Source: Gadus chalcogrammus
Taxonomy: Eukaryota; Chordata; Actinopteri; Gadiformes; Gadidae
NCBI RefSeq assembly: GCF_026213295.1
Contig: NC_079415.1
Coordinates: 21,410,847-21,474,846 of the forward strand
Length of the DNA: 64,000 bases
Direction of reading: 5' to 3'
Below the pieces are notes generated by a model, which ran no database searches, was not told the origin of the DNA, and worked only from the letters and a program-made list of their open reading frames with translations. Position 1 is the stretch's first letter. Each line of letters opens with the position of its first letter. Below are positions 21,524-32,358 of the stretch, one piece after another. Both the position numbers and the translations under genes were made by a program.

Positions 21524-22012
21524 TGTGGCAACCCCACGCCATTGGCCAGGGGCCAGCCGCTTCAGCACCATCCCCGTGGACGGGTGGTGGAAGGAAGATA
21601 CATCCCCCTCCACCCAGCTGCACTAGAGGGAGCATCAAGCGGGCCCAGGCAATCAAGAACATCGGGGGCACGGGGACGAGAGAGGAGCTTTAAGGGCTGG
21701 GGACGGGGCAGACGGGAGAGAGGGCTGACCGGGAAGAGACCTGTTGTTGACCCGACGTTACTAAACAGAACGTTTCCCCCCCCCCCCCCCCCCCAGGAGT
21801 GAGCCGGAGGCGTCGGGTGCTGTTTCCCCGCCGACCCCGAGGAAGGGCTGGACCAGGAGGTCCCGCACCCTTATCCCCGATTACGGAAGAACCTTAGTTT
21901 GTGTATGATTTCCCTGTTTGTGCTTGGACTTAAAATAAAACCCGTTGCACCGCAACCCTGCTTCATTCATTAATTCCCGAATCCCCGCCCGCCGACGAAA
22001 GGGGATGCCACA
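21524..22012 (+). repeat. 3' LTR of the Gmr1-like element
   Basis: It starts TGTGGCAACCCC after a purine-rich tract (GAGGATGGGGG) and ends GGGGATGCCACA, short inverted ends TGTGGCA/TGCCACA. An AATAAAA polyadenylation signal lies at about 21932. A poly-C run occurs at 21777-21795. The same terminal sequence TGTGGCAACCC marks the solo LTR at 46219. Confidence 0.85.
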
Positions 22013-22591
22013 GTGCGCAATGTGTGTGCGGAAACTCTAGTTATAATAATAATAATTACAATAATCTCAATATTATTTAATAATAAAAATAACAAACATA
22101 ATCTTATTATCTGGAGGCCTGTGGGCATGATATGGCAGCTGAGATCTGGATATTAGTTTAAATATGATCCTTCTTGTGTAGGTTATTCTATTCATACATT
22201 GGCCCTCATTTATCAAACGAGCGTACGACAGAAAACGTGCGTAAAATGGACGTACGCTCATTTCAACATTGAGCTTGGCATTTATCAATTTGAACGTGAG
22301 GGCAGGCTGCGATGAAATCTCACGTCAGGTCTGAGCTCGTACGCAAGTTTTTTTGGCGCAACATACGGGTATTTCACTGATGAATAGTGCAGCACAAGTA
22401 GCCCATGTTGCACATCTGTATTAATTACTAAATAAATTGGAATTAGCCCAGCCGTTCAAACAATTACAATCAAGTCAGGCCTAATTAAAAACAGTATTGT
22501 TATGAAAATAATTAGAATGTGACAGGTGAAATGTTTATTCAGCTGTCTATATAAACAGGAGCTTTGCCAAATAGGTGGTAGAGTCTCAGCG

Positions 22592-22808
22592 ATGGCAGAT
22601 CTGGCTCTGTTAGAGGTCCTCAACGCACGTCTAAGACGAGAGAGAGTTTTTCGAGGCCGCGCCGATTTTTTTATGGAGAACGATGAATGGCTCTTGAGTC
22701 GTTTTCGTCTCCCAAGGCATCTCCTGATGGAGCTATGCAATGCTTTGGAGCCACAGTTAAGGCGAGAAACTAGGCGATCAAATGCAATACCTGTGCCAGT
22801 GCAGGTGT
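22592..22808 (+). pseudogene. Harbinger transposase, N-terminal piece
   Basis: Starts MADLALLEVLNARLRRERVF and continues FRLPRHLLMELCNALEPQL and IPVPVQV, the N-terminal helical region of Harbinger transposases. Coding homology ends at GCAGGTGT, where the LINE insertion begins with a T run. The reading resumes at 31786, about 9 kb downstream. Confidence 0.75.
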
Positions 22809-23414
22809 TTTTTTGTTTTATTTGACCTTTGTAACGGGTTCAATTGAGCGCTGGACACAGGTTTTGCTTTTTCCACAAGGAAGTTCTTTTATTGTCTTCC
22901 ACACACGTGTAAATCAAAGATAATTGGACAGAACGTAAATCATATTCTGCTTTACGCGATCTCTGTTGGCGATCGGCTCCTTTCTCCTCCCAATCCTTCC
23001 TGGATTCCCCACCTCCCTACAAGACAAAAGCAGGCACATAAGTACAAACACTCCCTGATTGGCCTGAGTGCCAACACCTGCCCGCACTCAGGTCCAATCC
23101 CCAGGGGCGGGCCGTACTATTAGGCAAACCAGGCATTTGCCTGGAGCCCCGGGCCCCATCGAAGGTTTTTGGGGCCCCCAAAATTCCCCAATGCATATAT
23201 TTTGTCCCCATATTTATTATTTTTATAAAAATCCCTTCACAATAGTAGCATCGGGATGTCTAATTGCTCATGTTTTCACGATCTTTCCGTGTGCACCCCC
23301 CTTCAGTCTGCACTACATGGACTATTCCATGTTACGCGCATAACGCTCATCATACGTATGCGGAAATGACGTCAAATTCAAAACAGTAAGCGCTAAGAGT
23401 AAGAGAGAGACATC

Positions 23415-25961
23415 ATGAAGCGATCTTACGAGAGCGGGTCACAAAAGAAGAAAAAGAAAGACCAAAGGCAGGACTTTATATCAAAGCTGCCAAAGCTATC
23501 GAGCTTTTTTACAGCCACCGCAGTGGCAGCGGGACCGTCGGCGGATGAAGAGCAGCCCTCAACGTCGTTTGCTGTCACTGGTAACGTTACCGCTCCTTCA
23601 ATTCCAAGTGGCTCTGGCTCAGCCAGCAGCAATGCGAATGATGACCTGTGTCAACAAACAGACGGAGATCATGCACAAGCACAACTGGTGAATATTTCCA
23701 CTTCGGTTATTCAAGAGGATGAAAATAACGACAACATTGACTGCGAGACCCATATTCTTGTGGACGACCCAGCACTCTGGCCCAAGCTGCTCACTGATAG
23801 AGAGCGCTGCTCGTTAGTCCAATTGGGGCCAGTCCAGGTCAAAGATAAAGATTTTCCAAAAAATGAAAAGGGCCGCAGATTCACAAAGGCATATTATTGC
23901 ATTGAAATGAAAAATGGTGAGAGGGTTAACAGGTCTTGGTTAGTGTACAGTGTAAGTGCAGACCGTGTTTTTTGCTTTTGTTGTTTTCTTTATGGGAAAC
24001 AAAAACAACAACTGAGTCAGGAAGGATTCAATGACTGGAAGAACCTTGGAATGCATCTGATGAACCATGAAAGGTCTGAAGAGCACAGGAAAAACACTGA
24101 TAGATGGAAGCAGCACTCACATCGGCTTGAGACCAAAACAGCAATAGATCAACATAATCAGGACATAATTGAAGTAGAAGCAAAACGCTGGAATGAGATT
24201 TTATCCAGGTTACTGGAAATCATCAACTTCCTGTCAGAGAGAAACCTTCCTCTCCGTGGCCGCTCTGACAAACTGTATGAACCAGGCAATGGTAATTTTT
24301 TGGGTCAGGTTCAGTTAATGGCTTAGTTTGACCCTGTGATGCGTGAGCATCTCAGACGAATCCAAGCTAAGGAAGCCTCCGACACTTACCTGAGTAGTCG
24401 GATCCAAAATGAAATCATCTCACTTGTGGCCACGTGCACAACAGATGCCATTGTTGACCGAATAAAAAAAGCCAAATATTACTCGGTAATAATGGACTGC
24501 ACACCTGATTTGAGTCACAACGAGCAGCTCTCGGTTGTGCTTCGCATAGTCAATTGTGATTTAAAAAAAGGCATAGCAGTTCACGAACATTTTGTTGGAT
24601 TTCTGGTGGCCCATGATACAACAGGCAAAGGCCTGTTTGAGTTATTTTTAGGGCACCTAGAAAAACTAGGTTTGGACCTTGCTAACTGTCGTGGCCAGTC
24701 ATACGACAATGGCAGCAATATGCAGGGCAAGAACCAGGGGGTCCAGAAGAGAGTGCTCGATCTCAATAGCAAGGCCTTATGTGTTCCCTGTGGAAGTCAC
24801 ACACTGAACCTTGTTGTTGGTGACGCAGCCAAGTCATCTGTGGCATCAGTCAGTTTCTTTGGTCTGTTGCAGCGTCTCTACACTCTCTTCAGCTCCTCAG
24901 TACACCGCTGGACCATCCTCAAGGACCATGTGAAGACCTTCACCATAAAGGCACTGTCTACAACGAGATGGGAATGTCGAATTGAAGCTGTCAAAGCTGT
25001 TCGCTATCAGTTGCCTGACATCCTAAAGGCGTTGACTGTGCTAGAGGACCATGCCAAGGAAAAGAGGGATGCAGAAGTTGTCTCGTCAGCTAGAGGGATC
25101 TACAAGGAGATGCAGACATGGCCTTTTCTGGTAAGCACCATTGTATGGTATAATGTTTTGTACCAGATCAACAAAGCAAGCAAGCTTCTGCAGAGCCCCA
25201 CAGTGTCAGTTGCTACACTCAGAAGAGAAATCACAGCAGTTACAGGCTTCCTACAGGAATTCAGAGAAGCAGGATTCAACTCAGTTAAAACTGATGCCAG
25301 GGAAATTGCAGAGGAGATTGAGGTAGAAATGAGCTGGCCAGTGGTTCGAAAGAGAAGAACAAAAATACAGTTTGAATACGAAGGAAGAGAGGAAACACAG
25401 GGTACAGCAGAAGAGATCTTTAAACGAGAAGTTTTTCTTCCTCTTGTCGATACAGCCCTGGTCACTGTCAAAGAAAGGTTTTCCCATATGGAAAAATTTT
25501 TCCAGCTTTATGGATTTCTGTACTCGAAGGACCTGATGACAATCACCAAGGAGGCAGGAAGGCTAGGGGATTGCTGCCACAAATTGGAGCAGGCCACAGA
25601 AGATGTTGAAGCTCAGGACTTGAGGCTGGAGGTAGAAGGGGCAGTTCAGTCCTTCCCCACAGACATCTCAACACCATCAGAGATGCTTAATCACATCTAT
25701 AAGGAGGACATAGTTGACCTGTATCCAAATTTAAGTATTGCACTCAGGCTCCTTCTTACTCTCCCAGTTACTGTAGCTTCAGGTGAGAGAAGCTTTTCTA
25801 AACTAAAACTCATAAAAACATACTTGCGAACCACCATGACACAGGAAAGGCTGTCTTCCCTGGCTGTTCTTTCGATTGAGCAGGAAATTAGGAAATCATT
25901 AGACATGAAAGATGTCATAGCAAGATTTGCTGATGCCAAGGCTTGCAAAGTCAAGTTTTGA
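23415..25961 (+). pseudogene. hAT transposase (ZMYM1-like), one in-frame stop
   Basis: Starts MKRSYESGSQKKKKKDQRQD. Codons 1-303 (to TAG at 24324-24326) and the following 24327-25961 are in the same frame, so only one nonsense codon divides an otherwise open frame of about 848 codons. Order: basic and serine-rich leader; TTF-type zinc finger region (AYYCIEM, FCFCCFLYG, HERSEEHRKN); DUF4371/RNase H-like core with MDCTPDLSHNEQLSVVLRIV (first D) and RGQSYDNGSNMQGK (second D); helical insertion; and the C-terminal hAT dimerisation region (LPVTVASGERSFSKLKLIKT). Length fits this hAT family. A read-through or recently silenced transposase is possible. Confidence 0.88.
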
Positions 25962-25975
25962 GAGAGAGAGTGAGA

Positions 25976-26056
<81 letters not shown>

Positions 26057-26640
26057 GCTCAGATATGACAAACGCACAGAGAGGAGAAAGACTGAGAAAT
26101 GACAAACACACAGAGAGAGAGAAGAGAAAGACTCACAAATGAAGAGACAAGAGAAAGATGGACTTACAGATGAGGACAAACACACAGAGAGAGAGGAGAA
26201 AGAAATGCTCACAGATGAAGACAAACACACAGAGAGAGAGGAGAAAGAAAAGCTCACAGATGAGGACAAACACACAGAGAGAGAGGAGAAAGAAATGCTC
26301 ACAGATGAAGACAAACACACAGAGAGAGAGGAGAAAGAAAAGCTCACAGATGAGGACAAACACACAGAGAGAGAGGAGAAAGAAATGCTCACAGATGAAG
26401 ACAAACACACAGAGACAGAGGAGAAAGAAAAGCTCACAGATGAGGACAAACACACAGAGAGAGAGAGAGGAGAAAGAAAAGTTCACAGATGAGGACAAAC
26501 ACACAGAGAGAGAGAGAGGAGAAAGAAAAGCTCACAGGTGAGGACAAACACACAGAGAGAGAGAGGAGAAAGAAAAGCTCACAGATGAGGACAAACACAG
26601 AGAGAGAGAGGAGAACAAACAAGCTCAGAGACAGGAGAAG
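25962..26640. repeat. (GA)n tract and 45-bp minisatellite inside the hAT element
   Basis: Directly after the transposase stop there is a (GA)n/(GT GA)n run to about 26050, then about ten copies of a 45-bp unit (GAGGAGAAAGAAATGCTCAC through ACACACAGAGAGA) alternating between ATGCTC/GAAGAC and AAGCTC/GAGGAC versions. The unit length is a multiple of three and several frames stay open on both strands, producing spurious ORFs such as LTDEDKHTEREEKEK. Confidence 0.9.
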
Positions 26641-28000
26641 AAAATAAACGGTGAGACTGAAGTGGTAAATGATGACATCTTAGGTTAACAGTCAGTGTAA
26701 TATGTGTCCCCATAATTTATCTGATTGTTTTGTATGCTATTTTACTTTTGCAGATGACAAAAAATAGACCCCAATGCCCTGTCCAACCCCCTGCTGTGAC
26801 CTACTGGAAACCCTCAGGTAAATGATGTAATAAGGTTAACAGTCAGTGTAATGTAACTAATCTTTCGTTTTGCATGTTATTCTCAATTTGCAAATAAATA
26901 ATTAACATTTGCATAAAAGAAGGATAGTGACTTGTGTTCATCCCTTGTATGGAGTATCTCATTATGCGATATAAGGTACATTAGACCGGTAGATGCAGGG
27001 GCCCCCAAATGACTGTTCGCCTGGAGCCCCCAAAGGGCTAAATTCGCCACTGCCAATCCCCCCAGCCAATCCGGTGCTCTCCCAACCTGCCCATACTCCC
27101 CCTGCAGGCCAGACGTCGCACGTCCCCCCACAACCTTTATTTAACCAGGAAAGTCCCATTGAGATTAAAAACCTCTTTTTCGAGGGAGTCCTGGCCAAGA
27201 GGCAGCAACAAATAACATATATACACTCACAATAATACACTCACAACATATAGACAGAAATTAAAATGATAAAAAACAGTTACAAGTAAATTAAAATTCA
27301 TAAAAAACATCTACAAGTAAAAGAAGTGGTCTGAAATGCTCTCATCTTAGATTTAAAAGCATTCAAATAAATCATTTCGGTTAATTTAAAATCTTTTTGC
27401 AGCCAGTTCCATGTGGTGGGAGCAGAATGGACGAATGCCCTTTTTCCTAATTCAGTGCGGGCAAATGGAACTGACAGAAGCATCTGATTGTTTGAATGCA
27501 GACTGTAAGAAGCAACACTTTTCTGTGTGATTAAATTACAAATATATGATGGCAGAAGCCCAAGCATGGCCTTATAAATAAAAGTGCACCAATGTCCCAG
27601 CCTCCTGGTGGACAAAGAGGGCCAACCCACTCGAGAATACAATACACAGTGATGGGTCAGGGCTCTACAGTTAGTAATAAACCTCAGAGAAGCATGGTAA
27701 ACAGCATCAATCTTACATAGACATTTAGATGAGGCATTCATATAAATCAAATCTCCATAATCTAAACTGGATAAAAATGTTGCAGTGACAAGCCGCTTTT
27801 TCACCTCAAAAGAGAAAAAAAAATTGTGCCTGAAGAAGAAGCCCAATTTAAGTTTCAATTTCTTCACAAGATTGTCAATGTGGGGTTTGAAGGAAAGGGA
27901 ATCATCAATCAAGACACCAAGATATTTATAGATATGAACCACCTCTATGACATTTCCCTCAAGAGTGGACACTGTGGGGACAGTTTGAGGTATTTTCTTA

Positions 28001-28618
28001 CGGTACGGCCACACCAACCGCGTTACTCGCGTTAGGGGCGTCCAAACTCTGCATTTTCGCATAGGGAACCATTGGTATAGGCGCGTAGACGCGTTACATG
28101 CGTTGAAGCGTCGCGTTAGGGGCGTTCGGCGCGTCAGACGCACGTAATTACGCACGTAAACGCAGTAACGCGCCCAACGCACCAACGCCCGGAGTTCAGA
28201 AATGTGAACTTTCAACGCTCCAACGCGTGGCGCTCAGCCGCGATAGCCAATCAGCGTGGAGCTTGACCCGACGTCACTGGCAGAGAGTAGTGAGCTTGGA
28301 CAGAAGCATACGACCGACATCTTTCTTTATTCTGGGTGGAAATAGGAACATAGTTACGCTATTAAATGCGTTTATGGAAACATTTTTAGCGAGAAATGTG
28401 CATTTTACTTTCAGAATGTTCGCTCGGTGAATGTGAAGGATGTTTGGTTTGATAGTTATGACGAAGAGGGAACGCTCCGTTCACTTGCATGGACATGGAC
28501 TCATCTAGCTGCGTTGGCGCGTTGGAAGCGTTGAACCACCACACAATGATCAAGCGTCAGGTTAGGCGCGTTACTCGCGTTATCCAACGCGAGTAACGCG
28601 TTTGGTGTGGCCGCACCG
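28001..28618. mobile_element. MITE (Harbinger-type style) inserted in the LINE
   Basis: Left end CGGTACGGCCACACCAACCG and the reversed right end CGGTGCGGCCACACCAAACG are near-identical and continue with CGTTACTCGCGTT. Flanks TTA (27998-28000) and TTT (28619-28621) fit a 3-bp duplication with one change. The interior is GC-rich and full of ACGCGT/GCGTTA motifs. The LINE frame continues across it. Confidence 0.75.
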
Positions 28619-29079
28619 TTTGAGTTTGAAAACAACATTTGTTTAGTTTTTTCAGTGTTGAGGACTAATTTTAGTTGCAGGAGTGTATGCTGGACTACAT
28701 CAAAAGCTTTCTGCAGAGATTCAACTGCTCTAGCAGGAGTTGATCCAAAACAGTAAATAATTGTGTCATCTGCATAAAAATGCATGTTAGCATCTGACAC
28801 GTTTTTTCCCAAATCATTAATGTACATAATGAACTAGAGGGGTCCTAATATTGAACCCTGTGGCACGCCCTTGTGGACACTCACAAATTCAGAACACAGA
28901 CCATCATATTTAATACATTGAGTCCTGTCACTCAAATAATCTGTGAACCAGGAAACTACATGATTTGACAAACCCAAGCAAAAAAGCCTATGCGTTAAAA
29001 CAGCATGGTCCACAGTGTCAAAAGCCTTTGAACAATCAATAAAAAGTGAAGCACAGTGCTGCTTCTTATCAAGAGCAAC

Positions 29080-29372
29080 TTATATATCATTGATCACTTT
29101 TGTAGATTCAAGGCCAAGCTGCAGCGGGTGATACGCTCGGCGGAAAGGGTGGGTGGATGCCCCTTGCCCCCCCTTGGGGCCCTGTTTAACAGCAGGGCTC
29201 TGGGGAAGGCCAGGAAGATAATGGCGGACCCAGCACACCCAGGCCACGGTCTCTTCGCTCCGCTCCCTTCAGGCAGGAGGTTGCGGTCACTAAAGACTCT
29301 AAAAACTAGACATTCGCACAGCTTCTTCCCCACGGCCATCCGACTCCTAAATGCACTGCCCTGAAACTCTTT
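29080..29372 (+). pseudogene. C-terminal fragment of another LINE, opposite strand to its host LINE
   Basis: The plus strand reads FRFKAKLQRVIRSAERVGG, then ADPAHPGHGLFAPLPSGRRL and TRHSHSFFPTAIRLLNALP. This is the RT C-terminal domain seen at the end of many fish LINE or pol-like sequences. The surrounding sequence is the minus-strand RT of the L2-like LINE, which is interrupted at this point. No poly(A) or target duplication was identified. Confidence 0.6.
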
Positions 29373-30891
29373 TAACTGATCACACACAAGAGATTCAAGA
29401 ATTTTTGACAAGGCACACAGATTTGATATTGGCCGGTGGTTGGTTAAAGCTGCTGGATCACCTCCTTTTAATAAGGAGGTAACAAAAGCTGACTTCCAAA
29501 CAGATGGAATTTCTTTGTTTTCAATTGAGAGATTAAAAAGGATTGTAAGAGGCTGTGCTACAAAATCAGCTGCTATTTTTAAAAAGTAGGGCTCTATTGC
29601 ATCAGGTCCAGGGGATTTTCTGCTATCCAACGTTTTGAGGGCTTGATGCACTTGCTGCACAGTAAAAGGTAAGAAATTAAAGGGTTCTCCTGAAAACCTT
29701 GGAGCTTCTGTGCAGGGAGTCACAGGGGCAGCTCCCAAAGAAGATCCGGAGGACTTTTACTTACAGATATAGATTTAATTACTTTCCAAAATTTCTGTGG
29801 ATTATTAAGGTTCTCAGTTGTGACATATAAATAATATTCAGATTTAGCCTTTTTAATAAGAGTAGTGCATTTGTTCCTTAGTTGCCTGAAAATAGACCAG
29901 TCAGAGGCCAAGTCACTTTTTCTGGCTTTGGCCCATGCCACATTACGTCGATGGATGGTATCTGACAACTCTGGGGAAAACCAGGGATTATCTCGACCCT
30001 TAACCCTGAATTTCCCGATGGGGGCATGTTTATTTACAATTTTCACAAAGTGTTCCTTAAAGAATGTCCAAGCTAACTCCAAGTCCGGCAAAATACCTAT
30101 CTGTCCCCGATTTACCAAAGACAAATCATGATGAAAAGCCTGTTCATTAAATATTTTTAAATTCCTCTTGAAAATAATGCGTGGTTTACGTTTGGGGAGT
30201 TTTGTGTCCCTGCAAGTAGCAACAACACAATGATCACTCAAATCATTGCAGAAAACTCCCAAGGATAAGAATTTATGAGGAACATTTGTGAGAATTAGAT
30301 CAATCAAAGTGGACTTTTCAGAATTTTTAAGATTTGGCCTTGTAGGTAGGTTGACGAGCTGGATAAGATTAATAGAGTCACAGAAAGATTTAAATTCATC
30401 CGAAACTGCATTTAGCCAATCCCAATTCAGATCTCCAGCCATTAAAAGCTCATTATAATTTAATTTGGACAAAAGATGCTGCAATGACGATAATGCCTCC
30501 TTTGTGGCAGATGGAGGCCTATAGCACCCGACAACAGTCATAGAGAGGGACTTTGCTATTTCCACCTTCAATGCCAAAAATTCAAATTGCTTAGAGATAG
30601 ACTCAGACAGAACAATTGAAGCATCAAATCTTGATTTAACGAAAATGGCTACACCACCGCCTTACTTGGGCCTATCACTACGATAAACATTGTATCCGAG
30701 TATGCTAATGTCTTCATTTGTAATAGATTTTGTCAGCCAAGTTTCTGAGATGACCACAATGTCTGCAGCTGTTGATTTAACCCAAATCTGACCATGTCCA
30801 TCTTTGGTACTAAGCTGCGCACATTAAGATGAATACATTTGAGACCAGACATTACATTTAAATCAGCGGGAGTCTGGATACATTGCAATTC

Positions 30892-30919
30892 AGGACCAGG
30901 GTTTGATTGCACATCTCCA
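30892..30919 (-). other. 2A-like ribosome-skipping motif in LINE leader
   Basis: The minus strand encodes LLLLLSGDVQSNPGP; the core is D-V-x-x-N-P-G-P. This matches the 2A consensus D(V/I)ExNPGP except Q in place of E. Such motifs are known at the N-terminus of ORF2 in APE-type LINEs, where they separate a short leader from the replicase. Confidence 0.75.
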
Positions 30920-31302
30920 GACAGAAGTAAGAGTAGCGCAATCATCACTCCTCGTCTCACATTACATTTTGAAGCAGTTTTTTCATGTGTTAAAGCCAGG
31001 CAATGCCTTTCCTTAAGGGAAAGAGTAAGATTATATAAAGTAAAAAAACGTAGAAGTTTAGGTAAGTCCCTAGGTGGATCCGACCACAGGTTTGAGGCCC
31101 AAAACAAATTAGACTGTGGTTGCTGAAAATGCCCGGCAACATTAGCATCAGTGCCACTATAGTTAGTGTATTGCATGCTCGACACATAGCTAGTGGTACA
31201 CACCAAGGGGCAATTCCTTGGAGTCAGGTCCCAAAATGTCAACAAACATACTAAAATTAAGAAAAATGCCATTGTCTTTAAATTACTGAGTTTACTATGC
31301 TA

Positions 31303-31590
31303 GCTGCTGCTGCTGGGGCCTTGAGATGTTAGCAGGGCTGCTGCTGCTGGGGCCTTGAGATGTTAGCAAGGCTTCTGTTGCTGGGGCCTTGAGATGTTAG
31401 CAAGGCTGCTGCTGCTGGGGCCTTGAGGTGTTAGCAAGGCTGCTACTGCTGCTGCTGCTGGGGCCTTGAGGTGTTAGCAAGGCTGCTACTGCTGCTGGGG
31501 CCTTGAGGTGTTAGCTAGGCTGCTACTGCTGCTGCTGCTGAGGCCTTGGGAATTAGCAAGGCTGCTACTGCTGCCTTTGTTCTAGCCCTT
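31303..31590. repeat. minisatellite with CTG-rich unit in LINE 5' region
   Basis: Seven or so copies of GGGGCCTTGAG(A/G)TGTTAGCAAGG separated by variable GCTGCTGCTG runs. The unit length varies through gain and loss of CTG triplets. It sits just upstream of the LINE ORF on the minus strand, in the presumed 5' UTR or promoter, where tandem repeats are common. Confidence 0.85.
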
Positions 31591-31785
31591 CAGAGTCCAG
31601 GTAGTCCGCATTCATTTCATATGTTGAATGATAATATCCTTAAATCCAGTGTGCTCAATGAGTAGCAGAAACAAAATAGCGCAAAAAATGAACACAGACA
31701 GAGAGACAAACTCACAACTCACATACAACCTAACATGCTGCCATCTTGGATTCTGTGACTCTGCCTACAAAACCAGGAAAGGTGT

Positions 31786-31860
31786 GCTCTACCTTGGGGT
31801 TTTTGGCCACCGGGACCTTTCAACGGGAGATCGGGGACAGGTCTGGTATTTCCCAGCCAA
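31786..31860 (+). pseudogene. Harbinger transposase, middle piece
   Basis: A 75-base island that reads LGFLATGTFQREIGD then RSGISQP in frame with both outer pieces once the LINE and hAT insertions are ignored. It is bounded left by the AGGTGT duplicate of the LINE insertion (31780-31785) and right by the hAT target duplicate CCAGCCAA (31853-31860). Confidence 0.75.
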
Positions 31861-32150
31861 CAGTGGCGGCTGGTGGAATTTATTTGAGGGGGGGCTGAAC
31901 GTTTGCATTCCAAACCCCTGTAGGGGGGTCTGGGGGCATCCTCCCCCAGAAGATTTTTTTGTGATTTTCACAAACAAACGAAGCATTGTGGTGCATTCTG
32001 ACAAAAGAATAAAGGCAAAATAGAACATTTACTTACAAAGACGAATTGGGCCAGGGAATTAAGTTTTAAGTTAATATATTTGCCTTGTAGAATTCAGCAA
32101 CATTAAGAGTGCAAATACAAAAACTGAATTAGACATACGGTAACATTCTC

Positions 32151-32152
<2 letters not shown>

Positions 32153-32234
<82 letters not shown>

Positions 32235-32262
32235 GGTGTGTGTGTGTGTGTGTGTGTGTGTT
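32153..32262. repeat. (TG)n microsatellite in second hAT
   Basis: About 54 TG units, interrupted once by TGGGGG. The long CxCxC or HTHTH reading frames over it are artefacts. Confidence 0.98.
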
Positions 32263-32358
32263 ACGGCCAAGCCATTGTGTTGGTAACTTAGTATGCATTT
32301 AAACCAATACAATGAAATATGAATTCCACACACTTGTGTGTGGTGATTCAAGACACAC

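Larger units (their letters stand above)
18368..22012 (+). mobile_element. Gmr1-like Gypsy LTR retrotransposon, 5' truncated
   Basis: Gene order on the plus strand is gag zinc knuckle, protease, integrase, RT, RNase H, then an LTR. Integrase upstream of RT is the diagnostic order of Gmr1-like elements, first described from Atlantic cod. The 3' LTR is complete (21524-22012). At the left only about 45 bases of LTR-like sequence (18368-18414, matching 21687-21733) remain, fused to the end of gag. Coding is GC-rich compared with neighbours. Frameshifts at about 19000 and 20275 and a lost integrase zinc finger make it inactive. Confidence 0.85.
23102..27052 (+). mobile_element. autonomous-type hAT transposon, nearly intact
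   Basis: Ends are CAGGGGCGGGCC (23102) and, reversed, CAGTGGCGAATT (27052), with 8-bp target duplication CCAATCCC at 23094-23101 and 27053-27060. It is 3951 bp with one long transposase frame and a tandem repeat between gene and right end. It lies in the 3' part of the LINE block and is younger than it. Confidence 0.9.
27298..31272 (-). pseudogene. LINE ORF remnant: 2A-like leader, AP endonuclease, RT
   Basis: N-terminal piece 31272-30733 has a hydrophobic start (MAFFLILVCLLTFW), then LLLLLSGDVQSNPGP and HLNVRSLVPK. Endonuclease continues in another frame (AADIVVISETWLT, GDLNWDWLN, LSDHCVV). Linker and RT start: 30577-29720 and 29738-29365 (LDSRKSPGPDAIEPYFLK, NHRPISNLCALSKILE). RT core after a foreign insert: VPQGSILGPL and catalytic FYADDTIIY at 28827-28622. 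The C-terminal part 28000-27298 has YKYLGVLIDDSLSFKPHI and GWPSLSTRRLGHWCTFIYKA. Breaks include a frameshift near 30785, stops near 30664 and 28840, and insertions at 29095-29370 and 28001-28618. Confidence 0.8.
22809..31779 (-). mobile_element. L2/CR1-group LINE insertion with extra 3' sequence, containing later insertions
   Basis: The minus strand gives a 5' region (31779-31273), ORF pieces with 2A-like motif, endonuclease, RT and C-terminal domain (31272-27298), and a typical 3' tail with AATAAAGG at about 27133. Sequence then continues through 27130-27053 and, after the hAT, 23101-22809 with AATAAAAG and AATAAAACAAAAAAA at the junction with Harbinger sequence. AGGTGT at 22803-22808 and 31780-31785 is a candidate target duplication for the whole block. 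It is cut by a hAT, a MITE and a piece of another LINE. Confidence 0.65.

Noticed and set aside
25697..26504. Repetitive minus-strand frames (CLSSSVSFSFSS...) over the hAT tail
   Set aside because: Antisense of the 45-bp minisatellite and of the transposase end; no homology.
32153..32262. Long HTHTH/CVCVC protein frames over TG/CA repeats (also at 39.4, 58.1, 59.6 and 61.7 kb)
   Set aside because: Pure dinucleotide microsatellites are open in several frames by composition; no start context or homology.
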